Positions 43,998-52,654 of a DNA stretch of 64,000 nt are shown piece after piece. The notes below the pieces were generated by a model that did no database searches, was not told the DNA's origin, and saw only the letters and a program-made list of their open reading frames with translations. The stretch covers positions 3,162,001-3,226,000 of the forward strand of contig JAWZSP010000008.1 of NCBI GenBank assembly GCA_034401135.1. The letters run 5' to 3'. Origin of the DNA: Volutella citrinella. Its lineage: Eukaryota; Ascomycota; Sordariomycetes; Hypocreales; Nectriaceae. The position numbers were made by a program, and so were the translations under genes. Positions within the stretch are counted from its first letter, which is position 1. Each line of letters starts with the position of its first letter.

Positions 43998-44711
43998 ATG
44001 GCCGCTTGCCAGACTTGCAACAAGGGCCCCCCCGAGGTCACCCTCAAGCGATGCGCAAAGTGCTCGACGGCCGAGTACTGCTCACGCGACTGCCAGAAGC
44101 GCGACTGGAAAGCCCACAAGAAGGTCTGCAGCACCGGCACCAGCACCGGCACCAGCACCCAAGGCGGCTCCTCCTACTCCTCTAAGGGCCTCGATAGCCC
44201 CGTTGCCGACCCCTTCACGCGTCTGAAGAACGGCACCTGGCTGCACGACCGTCCCGAGATCGACGTCTACCGACTGCTCATCGACGCGTACCGCATGCAC
44301 GCCGAGGACCAGTACTCGATCGAGTGCGAACCAGACGCTGACAGCATCTACGCCGGCGAGCCGAATGGCCTGCGCGGCTTCCAGCGCTTCATGAAACGCG
44401 TCCAGAAGAAGCGCGGCTTGCTGCCCCCGTGGTGGAACGCCGACAAGATGGCCGCGTGCGAGGCGCTGGGCATGGATGCGTCGCAGTGGTGCGACCTGCG
44501 CTGCTGCGTCGAGAAGCACGACATCATCGAGCACTACGGCGAGGACAAGTTCCCGATGCAGCTGAGGATGTTTGCCGAAAAGGTGTATGGCAGGGGGATC
44601 GGCGGCGCGGATGGAACGGGCATGCTGAACATGATGGCCATGATGGAGGCGGGTGGTTTGCCTGGACGTGCCACCAGCATGCTCGACATCTCGCACATTA
44701 TGCGACGCTGA
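43998..44711 (+). CDS. MYND zinc-finger protein
   Basis: 237 aa, one exon. The N-terminus is a complete MYND zinc finger: C4-C7 (ACQTCN), C18-C21 (RCAKCS), then YCSRDCQKRDWKAHKKVC supplying C27, C31, H39-region His and the last Cys, a protein-protein interaction module. A low-complexity linker STGTSTGTSTQGG follows. The rest is a conserved fungal domain of unknown function with RLIDAYRMHAEDQ-like helix (actual YRLLIDAYRMHAEDQY), GLLPPWWNADKMAACEALG and a Met/Gly-rich C-terminal region. Probably a nuclear or cytosolic adaptor; family function not known to me. Confidence 0.88.
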   Translation: MAACQTCNKGPPEVTLKRCAKCSTAEYCSRDCQKRDWKAHKKVCSTGTSTGTSTQGGSSYSSKGLDSPVADPFTRLKNGTWLHDRPEIDVYRLLIDAYRMHAEDQYSIECEPDADSIYAGEPNGLRGFQRFMKRVQKKRGLLPPWWNADKMAACEALGMDASQWCDLRCCVEKHDIIEHYGEDKFPMQLRMFAEKVYGRGIGGADGTGMLNMMAMMEAGGLPGRATSMLDISHIMRR

Positions 44712-45064
44712 GCTGGTCAGCCAAGGACAGAAAGATGATGCAAAACCTTGAGGGGTTGACCATCCACATGCAGTGTACTCTCCAGGTGATTGAGTTTCGC
44801 CAACGCAACGTCAGCGGTTGAAGATGAAATGGTTCAAATGATAGCCCGCTTATCCCCACTTCTCCACCATGGTGATTTCACTGTAACCCAAAAGGGACAG
44901 CCCCAGTTTGACTCATCCTGATTCATCACAGTACCCACACCAACGTGGGCATAAGCGCGGGGTTCGACGTCCCGCACAATAATAAAACACCCTGTTAAGC
45001 AACATCAACGACTCTAGTCTTCCATCTCAAGTCTTGCCATCGGATACTGCCACATCTCGCGACC
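44712..45064. other. Intergenic, no gene seen
   Basis: 353 bp between two plus-strand genes. A GGGTTCGACGTCCC stretch at about 44958 recalls a tRNA B box but no tRNA surrounds it. Confidence 0.45.
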
Positions 45065-46438
45065 ATGGTTGGAACCGCTACAGACCGGCTCGACATGGAG
45101 CTGGACCTCCTCGGCCAGCAGCCCCTGCTGCGCATCTACACCCAAATCAGCCTCTGCTTCCCCGTGGCGGATCCATCCTCGTATCCCAGGATCCAGAAGA
45201 CACTCGAAAGCGGATTGCAGCGTCTCGCCGAGAATTTCCCCTGGGTGGCCGGCCAGGTGGTGAGCGAGGGCGCGGGCGAAGGCAACTCTGGCACCATGAA
45301 GATCAAGCCGCTGGGCGAGGTGCCGCAAATGACAATCAAGGACCTGCGACAGGACCCCTCAGCGCCGACCATGGAGGGTCTGCGCGCTGCACGCTTCCCC
45401 ATGAGCATGTTTGACGAGGACGTGGTCGCGGCGCGGCGCACACTACCAGGAGGCCCGGAGTATGACGCCTCACAGCCCGAACCCGTGCTGCTGCTACAGC
45501 TCAACCTGATCGAGGGCGGCTTGATTCTCACAGTCAACGGCCAGCACGCCTGTATGGACATGACGGGCCAGGGTGAGGTCATCCGCCTGCTCTCAAAGGC
45601 CTGCGGCGATGAGCCCTTCACGGAGGAGGAGCTGGCGGTGGGGAACCAGGTGCGCAAGGATACGCTCCCGCTGTTTGACGAGTCCTACACGCCTGGGCCG
45701 GAGCTCGACGACCAAATCATCAAACCACCGCCGCCCGATGCTCCTGCTCCGGAGAACCCGCCACCGGCGTCCTGGGCCTTCTTCTCCTTCGGGCCCAAGG
45801 CGTTGAAGGACCTCAAAGATCACGCTTCAAAGACGTTGAGCAGCGAATCCAAGTTCGTCTCGACGGATGATTCCCTTAGCGCCCTGATATGGCAGTCCAT
45901 TGGACGAGCCCGCATTCCCCGTCTCGGCCCCGACGCCATCATGAAATTCGCCCGCGCCGTGGATGTGCGCACCGTGGTCGGCCTACACCCGGTGTACCCG
46001 GGCCTCCTCCAAAACATGACGTACAGCAACTGCCAGATCCAGCAGCTCGTGAATGAGGCCCTCGGCGTCGTTGCGTCGCGGCTGCGCGCCGAGCTAGACC
46101 CCGAGATGCTGCTGTTCCGGACGCGCGCGCTGGCCACTTACTTTGATCGCCAGGCCGACAAGAGCGGCTTCTCCTTCTCGGCGTCCATTGATGCCTCCAA
46201 AGACCTGATGCTGAGCTCTTGGGTTAAGGTGGATTGTTATGATCTGGAGTTTGGGCTGGGGCTGGGGAAGCCCGAGTCGGTGCGGAGGCCGAGGTTTGCG
46301 CCGTTTGAGTGTTTGATGTATTTGATGCCCAGGGCGCCGGATGGGGAGATTACAGCTGCTATTTCACTGAGGGATGAGGATATGGAGAGGCTAAAGGCGG
46401 ATGAGGAGTTTGGTAGATATGGTGAGTATATTGGATAG
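45065..46438 (+). CDS. Acyltransferase of the trichothecene 3-O-acetyltransferase (TRI101) family
   Basis: Acetyl-CoA-dependent O-acetyltransferase of the BAHD-like family, cytosolic, 457 aa, one exon. The catalytic HXXXD motif is NGQHACMD (His161, Asp165), and the structural DFGWG-like motif appears as EFGLGLGKPESVRRP near residue 395. Further family marks are FPWVAGQV, IWQSIGRARI and ISLRDEDMERLKADEEF. In Fusarium-type fungi TRI101 acetylates the C-3 hydroxyl of trichothecenes, a self-protection step, and commonly lies outside the main toxin cluster. No other toxin-pathway gene is in this window, and homologues in non-producers may act on other alcohols, so the substrate is open. Confidence 0.85.
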   Translation: MVGTATDRLDMELDLLGQQPLLRIYTQISLCFPVADPSSYPRIQKTLESGLQRLAENFPWVAGQVVSEGAGEGNSGTMKIKPLGEVPQMTIKDLRQDPSAPTMEGLRAARFPMSMFDEDVVAARRTLPGGPEYDASQPEPVLLLQLNLIEGGLILTVNGQHACMDMTGQGEVIRLLSKACGDEPFTEEELAVGNQVRKDTLPLFDESYTPGPELDDQIIKPPPPDAPAPENPPPASWAFFSFGPKALKDLKDHASKTLSSESKFVSTDDSLSALIWQSIGRARIPRLGPDAIMKFARAVDVRTVVGLHPVYPGLLQNMTYSNCQIQQLVNEALGVVASRLRAELDPEMLLFRTRALATYFDRQADKSGFSFSASIDASKDLMLSSWVKVDCYDLEFGLGLGKPESVRRPRFAPFECLMYLMPRAPDGEITAAISLRDEDMERLKADEEFGRYGEYIG

Positions 46439-46989
46439 CTCGATAATACAAGAGTCCGACGCTACAGGTACTATTTGCGCTAATATGGTGCGACTCAAAT
46501 CAAATGCGACTATTTCAACTCAATTCTCCTAAAAATGCTTCAAAAATATCGCTCCCACCTGCACTGGCAGCCGATAAAAATTTTGCGAAATTCTGAAACA
46601 CTGATCCCAGATCTCGATGCCCCCACGCGGCCCAGGAGATGACGTCGTAGCGACGATCAGCAATAACCGGTTTTGAGTGGAGCCACCCTACACAACCAAG
46701 AGCCTGCCAACCTGCCAACACTCATCAGCCACAGGCGACATGGCAGCTGAAATCAGGCTGTCGGGCCTATGGCTGTCGTGCGGGATGTCTCTGCGCATCA
46801 AAGATGACGTACTCGACCAAGTGGCTGGCCTCTGACGGAACCTGAGGACAGAGGCGCATCCCCGTATATAACGGCGCCCCTACTGTCCTGTAGTGCTCTG
46901 CAATTACTCAATTACCACTCTCGACATCGATCAACATCTCTCATTCCTACATCAGAATTTTCTCATACACATCTTCTACTGCATTCGCA
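46439..46989. promoter_or_regulatory. Intergenic / promoter of small conserved gene
   Basis: 551 bp; a TATA-like GTATATAA occurs at about 46864-46871, roughly 120 bp upstream of the next ATG. No gene recognised. Confidence 0.45.
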
Positions 46990-47496
46990 ATGGAGTGGGC
47001 CAAGGAAACATACAACTACCAATACGAGCGATGGGTCCCCTGGATTGAGGACGTCTACCTGCGCTGGTTCACCAAAGACAACAAGACTAGCTACAGCACG
47101 CGTCGTACGTACACTACTACACACTCACACCCACAAAAAGTGTATAATTAACTAACGGCGTCTGTAGAAAACCTCGACAAGGCAAAGGTCACGGGCATCC
47201 AGCAGGTCGACACCCTCCAAGACGGCGTCCACAACCTCGTCGCCGGCCAGGTCGGCCAGGGTGGTCTGCTCCAGCCTGTCGGCGACCTCGTGTCCAAGGA
47301 AGGCTTGACACGAGCCGAGCGGCAGGGCAAGGACGATAAGGGCGGCTACGTGCCCGACAGTGTGCCGGCCTCGTCTGCGATGAACAACACGGCGAGTGCG
47401 GCCGTCGCGGGTGGCAAGAGTGTTGCCAGCACGACTGCGGATGGGGTCAAAGGTGCTGGAAACTATGTCGGAGGGATGTTTGGAGGCAGCAAGTAA
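46990..47496 (+). CDS. Small conserved fungal protein
   Basis: 147 aa from two exons, 46990-47104 and 47168-47496, with a 63-bp intron. The N-terminal part is aromatic (MEWAKETYNYQYERWVPWIEDVYLRWF), followed by a well-conserved core QNLDKAKVTGIQQVDTLQD and GVHNLVAGQVGQGGLLQPVGDL, then a Gly/Ala-rich tail ending VGGMFGGSK. I recognise the pattern from many filamentous ascomycetes but no function is established. No signal peptide or long membrane span. The TATA-like box and short leader suggest strong expression, perhaps stress-related; that is inference. Confidence 0.8.
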
Positions 47497-48145
47497 TCTT
47501 GACTATCCTTTACGCTTGAATATAGGGAACTGGTGCGGTGGACTGGGATGTGATTTCTTGGATGATTGCAGCAAGCGATGGGCTATCTGAATGTTGGTTA
47601 CTACGTCATGGTTTTCGAGCAGTGAGTTAACTCTGAAATTCGAGGAAATCAATTAATTGCATTAATTTATTTCTGGTTCGGGTGCTCCCTACTATCTCTT
47701 GTCATCTTGTCTCGTCCAGTGGCCCCCATAACATGCTATCGATGCTAACCCTACAAAGAGTGGCAGTATTCCACGCTAGTCACCACTTACAGCAATGCGC
47801 AAGTGGTGTTTACAATCAACACTATGAAACCGCATTATCAACTGGTCATCCAAAATTGCCAAGAAGTGCAAGTGCATATGCGCTGTGCCACAATAACATA
47901 ACGACCAGCCACATCACATCAGCCACCAGGTGTTGGTTGATGTCGGCCTCAGGCAGACAGCCCGCAGCCGTATTTCCACAGCCTGACCAACGCAGCCTGA
48001 CAACGATAAACAAAGCATTTCTGCAAAGCATCAGTCCGATTGTCACTACAAAGCATCCATCGAAAGCGTTGCCGAAAAGTATCCATCCAAAGTCTCGAGT
48101 TACGTCCCCCACTAACGTTTGCTGCACCAGCTCCCCACAGAAATC
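47497..48145. other. Intergenic / promoter of gasdermin-like gene
   Basis: 649 bp. Open frame 47682-48230 overlaps the next gene's start in another frame and has no recognisable features. Confidence 0.45.
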
Positions 48146-48979
48146 ATGGACCCGCCGCCAACCTACCACCTCCCCCCAAACTTCTCGACCCCGCCTCCTC
48201 CCCAGGGCCCGTTCCATCTTGGGACTGTGATGCGGAACTTTGAGGTTAGGGAGCGGATGAGGTCGCTCGACCAAGGCGAGAGGATCGCCGGCGAAGACGT
48301 ATACTCGGACCCCCGGGGACCATTTACAGCGACGAGAAGGATGCTCAAAAGTGGCGAGTTCGGCCTTTGGGCCGAGTTCGTCGGGATCGAGGGCATCGGC
48401 GGAGAGTCTCGTATCTCTGCAGAGCGGAGTGACTCTGACAGGTATGTACTCTGCTGTCCTCTGATGCTGTCCCAAACAGTAACATCTATTTGCAGATATG
48501 AATTTGCCAGCGTCGAAACGACTTCCTTCTACCCAAGCAAAAAGTACATTTCGGACTGCCTAAACCTCCCTAATGTGGAAGACTATCTCATTGGCTCTCG
48601 TTATAAGAAGCCAGTCTATCTCGTCACAGGAATCAAGGTCGGAAAGGGGGTGACTGTCCACAGAGAGAAAAAGACAGTGGCACAGGGTGTGTTGCAAGAT
48701 GAACCGGTCTATACCTTCACCGAGTCAAGCGACATCGTGGTTGGCCTTCAGTGCTTGAAGATTTATCACGCAAAGTCTCAGTGGGGGGCTGGAAAACACA
48801 GGGTGAAGAAGGAGGTAGTCACCTCTGGCGCCGCATTCTACGGCGAAGGTGATGAGGAAGAGCAAGAAGGGCTCACCGAATTCATCGCTGTGAAGCCTGA
48901 GGAATACGAAAACCCGGATCTGGAGTGCTGTGCTAATGGAGATGAAGTTTGGATGCTGCCCAAGACTGAGGCCGTTTAG
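48146..48979 (+). CDS. Gasdermin-like (RCD-1/HET-Q1-type) candidate
   Basis: 259 aa from 48146-48441 and 48496-48979 with a 54-bp GT..AG intron. The intron is a multiple of three and has no stop, so an unspliced message would add 18 residues. The N-terminal part reads GPFHLGTVMRNFEV, then FGLWAEFVGIEGIGGESRIS, YEFASVETTSFYPSKKYISDCL and KKPVYLVTGIKVGKG: a beta-rich, amphipathic pattern and total length that I associate with fungal gasdermins, which form membrane pores after proteolytic removal of a short C-terminal piece. Here a strongly acidic tail begins near residue 220 (EGDEEEQEG) and could be that piece. The neighbour is a subtilase-domain protein, the known partner type. Family assignment is by recollection of pattern and context, not by search; the alternative is an uncharacterised fungal family of similar size. 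Confidence 0.6.
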   Translation: MDPPPTYHLPPNFSTPPPPQGPFHLGTVMRNFEVRERMRSLDQGERIAGEDVYSDPRGPFTATRRMLKSGEFGLWAEFVGIEGIGGESRISAERSDSDRYVLCCPLMLSQTVTSICRYEFASVETTSFYPSKKYISDCLNLPNVEDYLIGSRYKKPVYLVTGIKVGKGVTVHREKKTVAQGVLQDEPVYTFTESSDIVVGLQCLKIYHAKSQWGAGKHRVKKEVVTSGAAFYGEGDEEEQEGLTEFIAVKPEEYENPDLECCANGDEVWMLPKTEAV

Positions 48980-49186
48980 GCGGCTCAGCATCGTCACACC
49001 GTTTTTGTCTGCATCTCTGGACCGGGGCTCACAGTGTGATCTTCACATAGGTATTGGTGTTTTCAGTCTATCAACTATACAAACTGCCATCTATTCCTTA
49101 CTCCGCACAACCCTGTAAAATGACATGCGCTTCATGTTTGGCCAATGTTGGTGTGCCGGTGTCTAGCCACAAGTTGTTATACCATT

Positions 49187-52070
49187 CTAATAGCAAGGGT
49201 TGATAATCCTCCGGATTCGTTGAGCTACCTCATCGTCTGACCGGCCTTTTGTCCACAAGTGCAACGGCATAACATAATCGTAGCCGCCCCGCGACACGAC
49301 ACCTTGCTGTACCATGAGCTTGAGAATCTGCTGAATGTTGTTGAACTGATGCAGCAATCGGTTCTCGTGCTCGTCTAAGTGGCACATGTGCCGGGCAAAT
49401 TCGAGCACATCGGCAACAAAAGCTGCCGCCAGAGGCGTGGCAAAGGACGTCCCAGAGATGGCGATGGGCTTGTTCTTCCACCTTGATGGGATGCATATAC
49501 CCAACGTTGAGAAGTTGTCCCTGCGGTTCATGGGCGTGGGGCTGATTCCACCGTCGTTGCCCACGCCGTCACTGGCATGGATGCATATCACACCAGCCTC
49601 CCTGTTGGACGGGTACGCTCGCGGCTTGTTGCCGCCATCGTTGGCAGCCGCTGCAAAGATGCTTATGTTTGCCTTTTCTGCCTCGAATATGGCGTCGTCA
49701 ATCTCGTTGTCTCGGAAGTCAAGGCCGCACGACATTGAGATGATGTTGACCCTTTTCTCTGTGGCCCACTTGATGGCCTGATGCGCAAACGTTAGCAATC
49801 AACCTCGTTTCCCGTGGGACATCGATACGAACCCTTGCTATTCGGTGCACGTTCTGGCGTGTAACGGTTGTCTGATTCGCAATCTTGGCAATGAATAATT
49901 TCGCCGATGGGGCAGCGGTCAACATGAGTCTGGCAACGTGTGTCCCGTGGCCGTGGACGTCTTGGAAATCGGCAGGATCCGGGGTTGAATCTCTGTCGAT
50001 CACAAACCCACAGCAATCCTTGATGCGTCCTTCGTCCAGCGCCACCTGCACCATCCCGTCTTCTTCTGAGTCGATGCCAGTGTCAAGTATCGCAATTCGA
50101 ATTGGATCCATCAGCCAGGCGTCCCAGGGAGTGGGGAATGTGTCCGTCACTCGCTGGATTTTATCCGCAAATTCCTTGACCATCCCCATAAACGATTTAG
50201 CGTTGCCCATTTTTCTGTCGGATCACAACCTTGTCAGCCGTAGTCTCAATGCAGGAAACATGGACACTCACTTTTGGTCTGTGGGTGACGCCTGAGATCC
50301 ATCAAATAGTCTAATGTCGGAAGGAGTATTTATTCGCTCTGGGTTGTAATTTCTCAAAGCTGGCGTTGCAGACTTGGGAAGTTCGGGAAATAGGCCCTTG
50401 ATCTTTCGAAATTTGCCGACGACAAGCCGGAATAGGGGTGCGAGAATGTACTTGTAGATCGCCCCAGTCCGTTTTGTACCAATCTCCTGGTTCAAAGATC
50501 GATCGTGGAATTTGTCGGACAATTGTTTGAACATGAGGCATGCTGTAGCAATGTCCTTGTAACTGTCTTCAACATCATCGGCCCATTCCTCGAGGATGCG
50601 CCTCAACAAGCTATCGAGGGAATAGTCTTCAGTATCCCAGCTTTTGTCTTCTTCTTTCCATTCGGCTATTCGATTGGCTTCCATTTGCATAATAAGAAGA
50701 CCAAATGAGATTACAGCGGTGTTTTCGTCTTCAGTATCGTCTGTCATTTGTAGAGAGGAGGTGATGTGCGGTTTCCAGCGAGGCAATGGATTCGAGCACT
50801 GCCTTGTTACATGCGCTGAGATTCTGTCGAGATCAAAGCCTAGCCGAATCCAATGGCTTGTGCTTAGGTTCAATAATGAACACGCAACGAGAAGCTCAAG
50901 TATCTTCCTGTCTTGGTCATTGAATCTTGAGCTTCGAGGGATGATGTGATCAGATCGGGGAAGTATCAGTTTTTCTAGCGCGACATGAAGCTCTTGATCT
51001 GAGAGGCTGGAATGAGAGGGCCCACAATCTTGGATTGTTTCGTCCCACATTGCTTCTTGGTTGAAAGCTCGATGGACCAGTCTTGGGCCCTGGCCTTGTT
51101 GGCCACAGACGGTGTGTCTATTTGCAGGTTCTGTAGGTGCCTTTGCCCTGATGCACTGTTAAACAATGACATTGAAGGGAGTTTGGAGGAGATATTCGAA
51201 CCATGTATACTTGGCTGAGTGCCAGTGCTCCTTTTCACAATCCTCAATCACTACTTCAAAAGTTGCATTTGAGGCGAGGAAGCCAGATAAGTGCAGTCGA
51301 GCCGTGTGATCCCCCGAACAGGTAATGCTTCCCGCAAGCAGATCAAAAATTTTCCTCGACAGTCGGTTGAAAGACAAAGCCTTGCGGATGAAACTCGTCT
51401 CATCATCGGCGAGGTGCGTGGCGTTGCCAAGGTTTCTCTCCAGGGCATCGATGGGGTCTTCTTGGAGTTTGACTATTGCGGCCCGAAACTCGCCCATGCT
51501 TTCGACAATCTCAGACAAGCTGTAGTGCTGCGAGCTTTCGAAATCGATACATTTGGCTAACTTCACTATCGTGTTTCTCTGTCGGCCTTTTGATGGAGAA
51601 GTGTTATGTTCGGGGTTGACATTCACGCTCTCTAGAACGCCCCTCATAATCATGAGATTGGGAAATTTGAGATGCAACTGCCCATACTAACAGAAGGCAG
51701 CAGATCAGCGGACTATTTATCAAACGACAAGTGGAATCCATACCTCAGACTCTTTTTCCGGGTTGGTATAATCCCGACTCTGGATCTTGTGACGTTTGGC
51801 CAAGTCCGTTGATAGTAGAGATTCGAGGACTTCTAGTAAAGAGTAAAGGGGTCGAGAAAACCTGATGCTATCTAGGTCTGTCTGTTCTAGGCCGGCATCC
51901 GGCAATATGATGGGCATGGAGCGGAAATATTGGCGCATCTTGTGGATGTTGTTTTTAGTGGTTAGGTCCAGCTTGTGTCTGTCGACATTTCCTGGCAGCG
52001 CCTTGTCGAAAACGGGATGGAGCTTGACAAAGAGTTGCCATAAGTCCTGGCCGCGGATTCCCACATCCAT
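49187..52070 (-). CDS. NLR-associated subtilisin-like (S8) protease with helical N-terminal domain
   Basis: Intracellular subtilase, 883 aa, no signal peptide. Five exons: 51744-52070, 51211-51686, 50272-51147, 49833-50214 and 49187-49777; introns of 57, 63, 57 and 55 bp. The intron at 51148-51210 is the least certain. Residues 1-560 form a helical, regulatory-looking region with a DUF7580-like segment (RKILELLVACSLLNLSTSHWI; AVISFGLLIMQME; LDSLLRRILEEWADD). Residues 600-830 are the protease domain with the full triad: Asp604 in IAILDTGID, His649 in HGHGTHVA and Ser798 in SGTSFATPLAAA, plus the oxyanion Asn in AAAANDGG. In Podospora the gasdermin HET-Q1 is cleaved by an adjacent subtilase HET-Q2; this gene lies 207 bp from a gasdermin-like gene, tail to tail. 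Probably the activating protease. Confidence 0.85.
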
Positions 52071-52654
52071 GATGCTTGGGGAAGAGGATGCCTTTTCAAG
52101 GACCGTAAACGGTTGGCGCGATCGGCTTCGGCACGGGCCGTCCGCGAGTTAGGCATTCCTAGAGTGGAGATTTGTGTGAATGCTACCGTGCTGGGTATAT
52201 CTGTAGAATGATCAGATGGTTTGGTTGCTTGGGTCGGTCAGAGTGACGCAAAGCACTGCCACCTCTGAGAGCTACTGGATAGCGTCACCACAAGCCGTCA
52301 GAGGGCATCGCTTCAAAGGACAAACGGGTGAGAATGAGGCTGAAAGCGGGGTTGTGTAATTATGTGTGCGGCTCTGCGTTGGTCACATGATTCGGGCTGC
52401 GCGCCTTTCAGCCCTTGGTCGAGACGGCAGGCTGACTCCTCTAACCCATCAGACACACTTCCAAATTATCACAACAGCAAGAAGATATAGGGTCTTACAA
52501 CGGGAAGTGGTAAGACGCCCCATAGAACGCTAAAGCCTAACACGTGCTAACGTTGCTCACGAGGCCGAACAAGAACGACTCTCCCTTTTCGATGGCATAG
52601 CCCCGCAGCGATTGTTCGACACAAGGCACCGACGGCCCTGGAAGGACAAACACA
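52071..52654. promoter_or_regulatory. Bidirectional promoter, subtilase / NLR
   Basis: 584 bp between divergent ATGs at 52070 and 52655. Shared control of protease and receptor is suggested by the layout. No specific motif identified. Confidence 0.5.

Noticed and set aside
44940..44975. tRNA B-box-like GGGTTCGACGTCCC
   Set aside because: No A box, acceptor stem or anticodon arm could be folded around it.
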